The notes under the pieces: model-generated
What the model saw: the letters and a program-made list of their open reading frames with translations, nothing else
Told to the model about the DNA's origin: nothing
The model's database searches: none
Made by a program: the position numbers and the translations under genes
Assembly (NCBI RefSeq): GCF_000758705.1
Contig: NZ_CP009287.1
Coordinates: 5,766,001-5,830,000 of the forward strand
Reading direction: 5' to 3'
Source of the DNA: Paenibacillus graminis
GTDB taxonomy: Bacteria; Bacillota; Bacilli; Paenibacillales; Paenibacillaceae
DNA length: 64,000 bases
Part shown: piece after piece, positions 18,989 through 26,859 of the stretch
Numbering within the stretch: the stretch's first letter is position 1
Layout: each line of letters opens with the position of its first letter

Positions 18989-19017
18989 ATTTTATCATGG
19001 CGATGCCTATGCTCCAA
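18989..19017 (-). promoter_or_regulatory. Putative toxin promoter
   Basis: On the minus strand TTGGAG (19017-19012), a 17-nt spacer and TAAAAT (18994-18989) lie about 50 nt before the toxin start. The -35 lies inside the 57-bp direct repeat at 19002-19058. Confidence 0.5.
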
Positions 19018-19058
19018 CGAACCCCTTCAGGGGCATCTCATCCTCCATACGCACAAAC
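19002..19058. repeat. 57-bp direct repeat, left copy
   Basis: Matches 21429-21484 at all but about six positions, including CCAACGAAC, CTTC, TCTCATCCTCC and TACGCACAAAC. It abuts the terminal inverted repeat of the left IS remnant. A copy also follows the tRNA-Arg gene on its transcribed side. Confidence 0.75.
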
Positions 19059-19821
19059 GGGGCTGTCCCAAAAACCTTGTAATGGCTGCTTGGGATAGCC
19101 CCTTGTTTTTAAGTAGGATCAACGTGAGCACTTGGGTGGTCGCTCCGCGAACGGACCGTTGTTCCAATCGCTGTGGTCTCCAGATTTTTTCCATTCCCCT
19201 TAGCGGTGAAAATCCGGAGACCAAGGCGAACGCTTCCGCTTTTCCACAATCGTTCCGTCCTCTCCGCTGCTTTTAAAGGAAAAAGTTTCTGTAATCCTTC
19301 TAAATCCACAAAAAAGAAATCGCCGCCGGACAAACGCTGCATTTCCGCAAAGAAAGCAAGGAAACGTTAGAGAGTGGATATGAAATCCGAAAACGTCATT
19401 ACCGTAGCCAGAGCTGCGAGGGCTGCCCACTGAAGGAACGATGTACGAAAGCCGAAGGAAATCGAGAAGTGGTCATCAGTTTGGAACGACTGCGGTACCA
19501 GAGTCAGGCTCGGGAGATTCTACGGAGTGAAGAAGGTTACGCCTTGGCCGTGCGCCGGATGACGGAACCGGAAAGTGTATTTGGCCAACTGAAGAACAAC
19601 CGGGGATTCCGGCGCTTCCTACTTCGAGGGACGGAGAAAGTGAAACTCGAGGTCGGTTGGCTTTCCCTTGCCCATAATCTATTAAAGCAAGCAGCCAATG
19701 ACCAAAAACGCAAAGCAGCGATTCTCCAGTAACGGGAGATTCGCTGCTTTGCTCAATTTTTGTGGTTTTAAGAATGAAGAAAGCCATCACAGTCAAAGAA
19801 ATCTACTTTTGGGACAGCCCC
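19059..19821. mobile_element. Decayed IS1182-like element (left copy)
   Basis: Bounded by GGGGCTGTCCCAAAA (19059-19073) and TTTTGGGACAGCCCC (19807-19821). Only the end of a transposase gene remains (19304-19732). The left third instead holds a sub-terminal inverted copy of the end (TTGGGATAGCCCC, forming a hairpin) and a family B-like core with GGTCTCCAGATTTT pairing with AAAATCCGGAGACC. No target duplication is obvious. The element cannot move by itself. Confidence 0.75.
19304..19732 (+). pseudogene. IS1182-family transposase, C-terminal fragment
   Basis: An open frame without a start encodes about 142 residues: a zinc-ribbon-like CEGCPLKERCTKA, then EVVISLERLRYQSQAREILR, EGYALAVRRMTEPESVFGQL, KNNRGFRRFLLRGTEKVKLE and VGWLSLAHNLLKQA, matching the end of IS1182-type DDE transposases. 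The DDE catalytic core is missing apart from the final conserved region. The 3' end folds into a hairpin (AAGCAGCGATTCTCC with its complement) that could act as a terminator. It is a relic. Confidence 0.8.
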
Positions 19822-20019
19822 TTCTACATTTCTCCCATTTCCTCCGCTTCGCCCGCTGGTCATTAGGGATGAAGCTCTGTCCAGGAATAGCCTCCGTCCG
19901 CTGTGCTCCAGAGATATTCTTATGTTCAAAAGATTACACAAATGTGCAAACTCTTGCCGTCACGGGTTTTCCATGAAAACTAATCATATCCATTTAATCA
20001 AAAATTAACATAAAATATG

Positions 20020-20048
20020 TTTACTATTGGTATATTTTATGGTATATT
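20020..20048 (+). promoter_or_regulatory. Putative promoter of the CBM21 protein gene
   Basis: TTTACT (20020-20025), a 17-nt spacer and TATATT (20043-20048) lie 41 nt before the start codon in AT-rich DNA. Confidence 0.5.
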
Positions 20049-20089
20049 TATCCTGAATTTCATACTAAAAAAAAAGGAGATGTCGTAAA

Positions 20090-20857
20090 ATGTTCATCAA
20101 GATGAAGAGGAGTTTATCGATTTTGGTTTTGGCAGCTGTTTTTGTGCTAACGTTTGCACAATCTGTCTTTGCCAGTGACCAGCCTGTTCAACTGACTTCA
20201 GCCAATCTCTATGTTTACAAGTTTGGATACGTTGGATTCAGCGGCAATATCGAAGTAAGCAACCTGGGCAACCCAAAAACTGTAACTATTCACTATACTC
20301 CTGGAGACGGTCAGTGGTATGATACGAACGCCTCCTATCAAGGCCCAACGGACTCCACGCATGAAAAATGGAGTTTTATGGTTTCCACCGATAACATAAG
20401 CAATAATAATCCGCAGCTCACAAATGCCCAAACGATTCAATTTGCAATTAAGTATGAAGTCAATGGACAAACGTATTGGGACAATAACAACGGACAAAAC
20501 TATTCCGTCAGCCGTTTTAATGAAAGTTCAACCATTCTTGGTAAACCGAACGTTTTTCGCGCTTACGATGATTTATATGAGAACACCTTCTCGGGAAGTG
20601 TATATGTCAAAAATTTAGTCTCCAGCAAAGAGGTTAAAATCAAATATACAACCGATAACTGGAATACAACCAAGGAAGGATACGCCAGCTACTCCATACC
20701 GGCGAACTCCGATGGCAGCGTAGAAATCTGGGGTTTCAGCTTTAATAATATTGACCCAAGTGTTACGCAAATTCAGTACGCTATCTCCTACACCGCAAAT
20801 GGACAAACGTATTGGGATAATAATTACGGGAACAACTACACAGTAAACCGCCATTAA
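20090..20857 (+). CDS. Secreted protein with two starch-binding (CBM21) domains
   Basis: A 255-aa protein with a signal peptide (MFIKMKRSLSILVLAAVFVL, cleavage after VFA). Two homologous domains of about 110 aa follow, each with the CBM21 pattern: strand-forming start (LYVYKFGYVGFSG and VFRAYDDLYENTFSG), a VTIHYTPGDGQWYDT or VKIKYTTDNWNTT stretch, and the closing QTYWDNNNGQNYSV or QTYWDNNYGNNYTV. No catalytic domain is present. AAGGAG is the RBS at 8 nt. It is AT-rich relative to its neighbours and lies between two IS remnants, so transfer is likely. It probably binds starch, glycogen or a related glucan outside the cell. Confidence 0.8.
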   Translation: MFIKMKRSLSILVLAAVFVLTFAQSVFASDQPVQLTSANLYVYKFGYVGFSGNIEVSNLGNPKTVTIHYTPGDGQWYDTNASYQGPTDSTHEKWSFMVSTDNISNNNPQLTNAQTIQFAIKYEVNGQTYWDNNNGQNYSVSRFNESSTILGKPNVFRAYDDLYENTFSGSVYVKNLVSSKEVKIKYTTDNWNTTKEGYASYSIPANSDGSVEIWGFSFNNIDPSVTQIQYAISYTANGQTYWDNNYGNNYTVNRH

Positions 20858-20912
20858 TACAGAAATATATCCGTGAACGTAATACCCTTCCCCTTGTTTA
20901 AAACGGACCTTT

Positions 20913-21384
20913 GGGGCTGTCCCAAAAGCCATGAAATGGCTGCTTGGGACAGCCCCTTATTTGGGAGTAGGATCAACGTGAGCCCTTGGGTGGACGCTCC
21001 GCGAACGGACCGTTGTTCCAATCGCTGTTGTCCCCAGATTTTATTTATTCTCCTTAGCGGTGAAAATCCGTGGACAAAGGCGACCGTTCCCGCTTTTCCA
21101 CAATCGTTCCGTCCTCTCCGCTGTTTAAGCGGAAAAAGTTTCTTCAAATCTTTCTAAAATCACAAAAAGAAACCGTCCTTTGGTAAAATGGAGTTACCAC
21201 ACAACCATAGAAGTCGGTTGGCTTTCGCTCGCCCATAATCTATTGAAGCAAGCTGCAATGGACCAAAAACAGAAAGCAGCGATTCTCCAGTAACGGGAGA
21301 ATCGCTGCTCTGCTCACTTTTTGTGGTTTTAAGAATGAAGAGAACTGTCCCCCTTCATAGAAAATCTACTTTTGGGACAGCCCC
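20913..21384. mobile_element. Decayed IS1182-like element (right copy)
   Basis: Bounded by GGGGCTGTCCCAAAA and TTTTGGGACAGCCCC. The left end folds as a 44-nt near-perfect hairpin (20913-20956) because an inverted copy of the end follows at once; with the TTATTT after it, it may terminate the CBM21 transcript. Inside is a B-like core whose stem reads TTGTCCCCAGATTTT, paired with AAAATCCGTGGACAA. Only the last 27 or so transposase codons remain (VGWLSLAHNLLKQA). Confidence 0.75.
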
Positions 21385-21405
21385 TTCCGTGACGTCCCGG
21401 AAGGG
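21385..21405. repeat. Duplicated 3' end of tRNA-Arg (att-like repeat)
   Basis: TTCCGTGACGTCCCGGAAGG here recurs at 21506-21525, where it spans the acceptor end of the tRNA-Arg(TCT) gene. The duplicate sits directly at the outer end of the right IS remnant. Such duplications are typical scars of site-specific integration into tRNA genes. Confidence 0.65.
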
Positions 21406-21428
21406 CTGATTGCGAAGCGGGTCCTCCC

Positions 21429-21484
21429 GAAGCCCATGCTCCAACGAACCCTTCTTGGGCTTCTCATCCTCCGTACGCACAAAC
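21429..21484. repeat. 57-bp direct repeat, right copy
   Basis: Counterpart of 19002-19058. Together the two copies bracket both IS remnants and the CBM21 gene. Confidence 0.7.
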
Positions 21485-21507
21485 AGCCTTCCCGTAGGAA
21501 GGCTGTT
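21482..21507 (-). terminator. Terminator of tRNA-Arg
   Basis: AACAGCCTTCC pairs perfectly with GGAAGGCTGTT around a 4-nt loop, just after the tRNA 3' end on the minus strand, and ends in TTTG. Confidence 0.75.
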
Positions 21508-21513
21508 CCGTGA

Positions 21514-21587
21514 CGTCCCGGAAGGGATTCGAACCCCTGACCGTGCGCTTAGAAGGCGCATGCTCTATCCAGCTGAGCTACCGGGAC
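21514..21587 (-). tRNA. tRNA-Arg (anticodon TCT)
   Basis: A 74-nt cloverleaf: acceptor GTCCCGG/CCGGGAC, D-stem GCTC/GAGC, anticodon stem TGCGC/GCGCA with loop CTTCTAA, T-arm AGGGG-TTCGAAT-CCCTT, discriminator G. Anticodon TCT reads AGA (Arg). CCA is not encoded. Its 3' end is duplicated at 21385-21405. Confidence 0.95.
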
Positions 21588-21808
21588 ACATGTGAAAATG
21601 GAAATCTTTTAAAGCATATGTATTAATGCAACGTTATTTATTATAACGTATTCGGCAAATTTTTCAAGGGGCTGCTCAAAAATTTGCCTGCCCGCTTCAT
21701 TCCGGTATTTCTGCCCCCGGGGTGGAAATAGAGGAAGCCAGCCGCCTCTCTCCCTCCACATACCGTCGCCGGGGCAGATCCAGCGGCATGCCGCTTATTG
21801 CCTACTCG

Positions 21809-22165
21809 TTAGGGCAGCTTATGAAAATGCGCCTCCAGCTGTTTTTTCAAATCTCCAAAAATGAGCAGCTCCTGCTGGAACTTTGAACGTTCGTCCTCCG
21901 GAGTCATAATGGCGCTTCCCGTAAACGCGCTGACCGTCACATCCTGAAACGCATCATGCAAATTGTTGTCAAACCAGTCAGTTGCAGTATCGGCATCATT
22001 CGTCAGAATGCGCACAATTTCATAACCTTCCTCGCGCTGGTCCTCCACAATGTACACCAAAAGTGCAGAATCGCCCACAGCCCCGGGCAATACGCCAACT
22101 TCTGCACATGGTGCCCCGTCATATTCGGTCATTCTGCGGATTTTGGCGTCTTTAATGTAATACAC
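21809..22165 (-). CDS. Hypothetical protein, 118 aa
   Basis: A soluble acidic protein starting at a GTG (MYYIKDAKIRRMTEYDGAPC) with AGGAGG 11 nt upstream; a nearby ATG is out of frame. It contains LLVYIVEDQREEGYEIVRIL and TATDWFDNNLHDAFQDVTVS and a helical end (FQQELLIFGDLKKQLEAHFH). No signal peptide or membrane segment. It is divergent from asnB. I do not recognise a family. Confidence 0.65.
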   Translation of the reverse strand: MYYIKDAKIRRMTEYDGAPCAEVGVLPGAVGDSALLVYIVEDQREEGYEIVRILTNDADTATDWFDNNLHDAFQDVTVSAFTGSAIMTPEDERSKFQQELLIFGDLKKQLEAHFHKLP

Positions 22166-22308
22166 TGGTCATCATCCCTCCTGGCAAATTTCCCTCTCCC
22201 TTAGTGTTCGGATAAGGACATACATTTTATGCCTTCCTTCGGCATATATCTGTATTACTTGGCAAAAAAGAAAGGACAACAATCGCACAAAAGAGAGGAT
22301 GAAGCATC

Positions 22309-24153
22309 ATGTGCGGAATAACCGGATTTATCCAGTGGCGCGGCGACCTCACACAGCACTCGCAACTGCTCGTAAAAATGACTGAAACCCTGGAGAACCG
22401 CGGACCGGATGCGGCTGGAACCTGGATCTCCGGCCCTTGCGCCTTCGGACACCGGAGACTTAGCGTCATCGATCCTGAGAACGGGGCACAGCCGATGATC
22501 GCCCGCCATGACGACAAGGTGTACGCAATTGTGTATAACGGTGAATTATATAATGCCCCTGAGCTCAAAATTGAACTCCAGCAGCGCGGGCATCATTTTC
22601 TCACGGAATGCGATACGGAGGTTCTGCTCCATGCCTATATCGAATGGGGACCGGATTGTACGGAAAAGCTGAACGGCATTTTTGCGTTTGCCGTCTGGGA
22701 CAGTTTGCGCGATCAGGTGTTTTTGGCAAGGGACCGTCTTGGCGTGAAGCCGCTGTTCTACAGCCAGGTGGACGACGTATTTGTCTTTGGCTCTGAACCC
22801 AAAGCGCTGCTGCAGCATCCCAAGGTAAAGCCGAATGTGGGACCGGAAGGCCTGGCGGAAGTTTTCATCATCGGCCCGGCCCGTACACCGGGACATGGGG
22901 TATACAAAGATATATTCGAGCTTCGTCCAGGTCATGCCATGATTTATAGCCGGAATGGAATCCGCAAGTATGCTTACTGGGAACTAGAGAGCTATAATCA
23001 CACCGACAACGTGGATGAAACGGCGGCCAAGGTCCGGGACCTGCTGCAGGATACACTGGAGCGCCAGCTGGTGTCGGATGTTCCGGTCTGCTCACTGCTC
23101 TCCGGGGGTTTGGATTCCAGTGCGCTGACCGCACTCGCTGTGGACTATTACAACCGTACCGGCCAAGGCCAAGTCGATACCTATTCCGTCGATTATGTCG
23201 ATAATGACAAGCATTTCAAAAGCCATTCCTTCCAGCCCGGCGCAGACGGCCCCTGGATTAAGCGGATGGTCGATGAGCTCAAGACAAATCACCATTATGT
23301 GGCGTTCGATACTCCCGAGCTGGTAACGGCGCTGGATAACGCCCTCTACTCCCGCGACCTGCCGGGGATGACCGATGTGGATTCTTCGCTGTATTTATTT
23401 TGCCGGGAGATCAAAAAGAACGCAACTGTTGCTATTTCCGGCGAAGCGGCTGATGAGATTTTTGGCGGATATCCCTGGTTCCACCGTGAGGAAATGCTGA
23501 CTTCCGGCACCTTCCCCTGGTCAGTCGCTCCCAAAATGCGCACAGAGTTGCTGTCCCCGGAAATCCGGGAATGGATTCGTCCGCTGGAGTATTTGGGGGA
23601 CCGGTACAGCGATGCGGTGGCAGAGGTGCCGAAGCTTGACGGCGAGACCGGCAAACAGGCGCAAATGCGCGTGATGTCCTATCTGAACATTACCCGGTTC
23701 ATGCCTACTCTGCTGGACCGCAAGGACCGGATGAGCATGGGTGTTGGCCTGGAGGTCCGCGTGCCTTACTGCGACCACCGGCTGGTGCAGTACGTATTCA
23801 ACATTCCCTGGGAAATTAAAACCGTAGGCAACCGGGAAAAAGGCATCCTCCGTAAAGCGCTGGAAGGCATTCTCCCGGACGATGTGCTCTACCGCAAAAA
23901 AAGCCCGTATCCCAAAACGCATAACCCAGCCTACTTAAATGCAGTACGGGCACAGATGCTTAACATCCTGGATGATTCTTCATCGCCTATCCTTCCATTA
24001 ATAGACGCCGCCAAAATCCGTGAGATCGCCGCATCCCCGGAATCCTCCAGCAACCTGCCCTGGTTCGGCCAGCTGATGTCCGGCCCGCAGCTGTTTGCTT
24101 ATCTGAGCCAGGTTAATCTATGGCTGCGCAAATATAACGTTTCGATCGGGTAA
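22309..24153 (+). CDS. asnB: Asparagine synthase (glutamine-hydrolysing)
   Basis: A 614-aa enzyme making asparagine from aspartate, ATP and glutamine-derived ammonia. The N-terminal Ntn-hydrolase domain begins MCGITGF with the catalytic Cys2 and has RRLSVIDPE, YNGELYN and ECDTEVLLH; the synthetase domain from about residue 215 has the PP-loop SLLSGGLDSSALTA. The closing region KSPYPKTHNPAY is typical of the Bacillus AsnO/AsnB type. GAGAGGATG lies upstream of the ATG. It is a single gene ending in a strong terminator. Confidence 0.95.
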   Translation: MCGITGFIQWRGDLTQHSQLLVKMTETLENRGPDAAGTWISGPCAFGHRRLSVIDPENGAQPMIARHDDKVYAIVYNGELYNAPELKIELQQRGHHFLTECDTEVLLHAYIEWGPDCTEKLNGIFAFAVWDSLRDQVFLARDRLGVKPLFYSQVDDVFVFGSEPKALLQHPKVKPNVGPEGLAEVFIIGPARTPGHGVYKDIFELRPGHAMIYSRNGIRKYAYWELESYNHTDNVDETAAKVRDLLQDTLERQLVSDVPVCSLLSGGLDSSALTALAVDYYNRTGQGQVDTYSVDYVDNDKHFKSHSFQPGADGPWIKRMVDELKTNHHYVAFDTPELVTALDNALYSRDLPGMTDVDSSLYLFCREIKKNATVAISGEAADEIFGGYPWFHREEMLTSGTFPWSVAPKMRTELLSPEIREWIRPLEYLGDRYSDAVAEVPKLDGETGKQAQMRVMSYLNITRFMPTLLDRKDRMSMGVGLEVRVPYCDHRLVQYVFNIPWEIKTVGNREKGILRKALEGILPDDVLYRKKSPYPKTHNPAYLNAVRAQMLNILDDSSSPILPLIDAAKIREIAASPESSSNLPWFGQLMSGPQLFAYLSQVNLWLRKYNVSIG

Positions 24154-24174
24154 AATAGCGGCTGAAAAAAGCTT

Positions 24175-24220
24175 AAGCCAAAGAGCAGGTCCCGCAGGGG
24201 AGACTTGTTCTTTGGCTTTC
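24175..24220. terminator. Bidirectional terminator between asnB and the aldo/keto reductase
   Basis: AAGCCAAAGA pairs with TCTTTGGCTT, with more pairing inside; T-rich on the plus side and TTTTTT about 5 nt past the stem on the minus side, serving both convergent genes. Confidence 0.75.
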
Positions 24221-24251
24221 TGTAAACTGTCTAAGCCGTCCAGCAGCTATC

Positions 24252-25088
24252 TTAAAAGTCGAAATTATCCGGGTCCGGGCCGAAGCGGTGATTCTGATTC
24301 AGATCCTCCAGCACCTTGACGTCCTCATCGCTGAGCGTGAAATCGAAGAATCCGGCATTCTCCACAATACGTTCAGCATGCACGGATTTCGGAATCGTGA
24401 TGACGCCCTGCTGCAGATCCCAACGGAGCACGATTTGCGCCGGGGTTTTGCCGTATTTACCAGCCATCTCCTGCAGCACCGGCAGATCCAGATTGCCCTG
24501 CATCAGAGGGCTCCAGGCTTCTACCTGAATGTCATGTGCCTTCGCATACTTCAGCAGCTCACGCTGGGTCAGCAGCGGGTGGAACTCGACCTGATCCACG
24601 GCTGGCACCACTCCGGTATCATCGATGATTTCCTGCAGATGATGCGGCTGGAAGTTGCTCACGCCAATGGACTTGACGAGCCCCTCCTTTTGCAGATGCA
24701 CCAGTGCCTTCCAGGAATCGCGGTACTTGCCGGCCACAGGCCAATGGATCAGATACAGATCAAGAACATCGAGTCCAAGCTTCTTACGGCTGACCTCAAA
24801 AGCCTTCAGTGCCGATTCGTAGCCCTGGTCCCCATTCCACAGCTTAGTCGTAATGAACAATTCTTCCCGGGGCACACCGGATTCACGGATAGCTTGTCCG
24901 ACACCCTCTTCATTCTTATATCCGGCAGCCGTATCAATACTGCGGTAGCCTGTCTCTAGTGCCGTCTTCACGGCATGGATCACTTCGTCGCCGTCCTTGG
25001 CCTGCCACACGCCAAGCCCCAGCCAAGGCATGGTTGCCCCATCATTTAACGTAGGTCCGCCTGAGAATGGTCCGTTCAATTGACTCAT
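24252..25088 (-). CDS. Aldo/keto reductase
   Basis: A 278-aa NADPH-dependent oxidoreductase of the AKR superfamily. The start is placed at ATG 25088 (MSQLNGPFSGGPTLNDGATM), where GGAGG lies 7 nt upstream, rather than 23 codons earlier. Motifs: SIDTAAGYKNEEGVGQAI (catalytic Asp and Tyr), TTKLWN (Lys), DLYLIHWPV (His), GVSNFQPHHL, and the cofactor loop IPKSVHAERIVEN. It resembles the YvgN/YtbE type acting on small aldehydes such as methylglyoxal. Convergent with asnB; monocistronic. Confidence 0.92.
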   Translation of the reverse strand: MSQLNGPFSGGPTLNDGATMPWLGLGVWQAKDGDEVIHAVKTALETGYRSIDTAAGYKNEEGVGQAIRESGVPREELFITTKLWNGDQGYESALKAFEVSRKKLGLDVLDLYLIHWPVAGKYRDSWKALVHLQKEGLVKSIGVSNFQPHHLQEIIDDTGVVPAVDQVEFHPLLTQRELLKYAKAHDIQVEAWSPLMQGNLDLPVLQEMAGKYGKTPAQIVLRWDLQQGVITIPKSVHAERIVENAGFFDFTLSDEDVKVLEDLNQNHRFGPDPDNFDF

Positions 25089-25266
25089 CGTTTCGCCTCC
25101 AAGCCATAAGTTAAATTCGTCACTCTTCCTTAACCGCAAAAGATGCTTAAGAAGCACATAACAATGCTTTTAATATAACAGAACATTGACAACTTACCAA
25201 AATTCTATAAAAGCGGGCATGAGCGGGTCTGTTAATCACAGTGCACCGGATTTTTTTGCTTTAAGG

Positions 25267-25294
25267 TGTAACTTATATCTTTATTTTTCGTGTA
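25267..25294 (+). promoter_or_regulatory. ECF-type promoter of the sigma/ABC operon
   Basis: TGTAAC (25267-25272), a 16-nt AT-rich spacer and CGTGTA (25289-25294) match the ECF pattern of an AAC-type -35 and a CGT -10. It lies about 30 nt before the sigma gene, suggesting autoregulation. Confidence 0.6.
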
Positions 25295-25321
25295 AGAAGG
25301 GCCTGAAGGAGGTGGAGAGGA

Positions 25322-25870
25322 TTGTATGAAGACAATGAACTTATGGCTCGGGTGCAGGCCGGAGATAAAGGGGCGTACGAAAAACTTGTCCTGAAGCACA
25401 GACTTAAGGCTCTCGCATTTGCAAACAGTTTCGTGTGTGATCTATATGCCGCCGAGGATATTGTGCAGGAATGCTTCGTAAAAGTGTATATCCATAGAGC
25501 AACCTATCGGCCCAGCCATGCTTTTAATACGTATTTATTCACCATTATCCGCAACAGCTGCATTGATTACCTAAGGTCAAGACCAGCCTCGCGGTCATTT
25601 CCCCCAGAAGCAGTCCCTGAGCTCAGCGATCACACTACACCCGATGAAGTCCTGGCCAGCCGGGAGAACACCAAACTTATCTATGAGGTGCTGAACGATT
25701 TACAGATTGACTATAAAACAGCTTTGTATCTGTATGCTGTAGCTGATTTCAGCTATAAGGATATTGCCCGCATTATGAAAAAATCAGTACCCCAAATCAA
25801 AATTCTGCTCTACAGGGCACGCAAGAAATTCAAACTACAGTATAAGGAGCTGATCGTAAATGAAGAGTGA
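25322..25870 (+). CDS. ECF-type RNA polymerase sigma factor
   Basis: A 182-aa sigma-70 family protein with only regions 2 and 4. Region 2 includes KHRLKALAFANSFVCDLYAA, EDIVQECFVKVY and FNTYLFTIIRNSCIDYLRS; region 4 (from about 125) has LYAVADFSYKDIARIMKKSV as the helix-turn-helix. The start is TTG at 25322 behind GAAGGAGGTGG. The next gene, overlapping by 11 nt, is a small membrane protein, and an exporter follows, giving an arrangement like the B. subtilis sigY-yxlCDEFG operon. Probably a cell-envelope or antimicrobial stress regulator. Confidence 0.9.
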   Translation: MYEDNELMARVQAGDKGAYEKLVLKHRLKALAFANSFVCDLYAAEDIVQECFVKVYIHRATYRPSHAFNTYLFTIIRNSCIDYLRSRPASRSFPPEAVPELSDHTTPDEVLASRENTKLIYEVLNDLQIDYKTALYLYAVADFSYKDIARIMKKSVPQIKILLYRARKKFKLQYKELIVNEE

Positions 25871-26126
25871 AGAGGATTTTTTGGCCGGTATGTGGACAAG
25901 CATTGAACTTCTGGAAGCAGAGCAGCAACAAAAGAATCTGGCCAGAGAACGGAATCGGAGATTGATGAAAAAAAATATCGTCATGTACACAACCATGCTT
26001 TTAACATTAGTGCTGATAATCCTCTGGGCCCCTTCAAACCTTGGATTTATAATGGGCATTTGCGGAGCCTATCTGCTGCTTGGTTACATCTTGGACGGCT
26101 TCTCGTTTAGAGCATTCATCAATTAA
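25860..26126 (+). CDS. Small membrane protein, candidate anti-sigma factor
   Basis: An 88-aa protein with a cytoplasmic helical N-terminus (residues 1-38, rich in Glu, Gln and Arg) and two membrane helices (about 39-58 and 62-80). It overlaps the sigma gene by 11 nt, so it is translated with it. The position directly after an ECF sigma, the small cytoplasmic head and the membrane anchor fit a sigma-sequestering partner like YxlC/YxlD, but no ZAS-type anti-sigma motif is present. Confidence 0.65.
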   Translation: MKSEEDFLAGMWTSIELLEAEQQQKNLARERNRRLMKKNIVMYTTMLLTLVLIILWAPSNLGFIMGICGAYLLLGYILDGFSFRAFIN

Positions 26127-26139
26127 GGGAGGAACAACC

Positions 26140-26859
26140 TTGAAACCTGAAATTATCATAGACCATCTATCCAAAAATTTTGGAAAAAGAGAAGCATTGC
26201 GGAATATTTCTCTACATATACAGCCCGGCATGTTCGGACTTCTTGGCCGAAACGGCGCTGGAAAAACTACCTTGATGAGGGTACTTGCGACCCTGCTTCA
26301 TAAATCAGGCGGATCGGTTACGGTATGCGGCATTCCCATCGAACAATCTAAGGAAGTCAGGAAGCTCATCGGATATTTGCCTCAGGATTTCTCCATCTAT
26401 CCCGGTATGACTGTGTACGCAGCCATGGATTATCTGGGAATATTATCAGAGCTGCCCAAAGCGGCAAGGAAAGAGCGGATACCCGCTCTCTTAAAACGGG
26501 TCAACCTCGAAGATTGTCTGAACCTTAAGGTAAAGGCATTATCGGGAGGAATGAAACGCCGGCTTGGCATTGCACAGGCCATTCTGCATGATCCCCAAAT
26601 CTTGATAGTGGATGAACCTACCGCCGGGCTTGACCCCGAAGAGCGAATACGGTTCCGCAATTTACTTTGTGAAATAGCAGAGAATAGAATCGTTATCCTG
26701 TCTACCCATATTGTAGAGGACATTGAAAAGACCTGTCAGAACATTGCTGTTCTGGACAAGGGCCAAATCATTTATCAGGGAGCGCTGCAGCATTTCATCG
26801 GAAATGAACGCGGCCTGGAGGAAGCTTATATGAAACAGATGGGAGAGTATCAACGATGA
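26140..26859 (+). CDS. ABC transporter ATP-binding protein
   Basis: A 239-aa ATPase. The chosen start is TTG at 26140 with GGGAGG 7 nt upstream; earlier in-frame codons overlap the preceding gene and add non-ABC sequence. Motifs: Walker A GRNGAGKTT, Q-loop GYLPQDF, signature LSGGMKRRLG, Walker B ILIVDEPTAGLD, H-loop STHIVEDIE. It ends with a 4-nt ATGA overlap into the permease gene. Similar to YxlF-type exporters; it would energise the two membrane proteins downstream. Confidence 0.92.
   Translation: MKPEIIIDHLSKNFGKREALRNISLHIQPGMFGLLGRNGAGKTTLMRVLATLLHKSGGSVTVCGIPIEQSKEVRKLIGYLPQDFSIYPGMTVYAAMDYLGILSELPKAARKERIPALLKRVNLEDCLNLKVKALSGGMKRRLGIAQAILHDPQILIVDEPTAGLDPEERIRFRNLLCEIAENRIVILSTHIVEDIEKTCQNIAVLDKGQIIYQGALQHFIGNERGLEEAYMKQMGEYQR

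Noticed and set aside
19059..21384. A complete composite transposon
   Set aside because: Neither IS copy has an intact transposase and no target-site duplication is visible; only relics can be claimed.
21355..21561. Minus-strand frame across the tRNA-Arg end and the 57-bp repeat
   Set aside because: It runs through the tRNA acceptor end and its terminator; such frames next to tRNA genes are artefacts.
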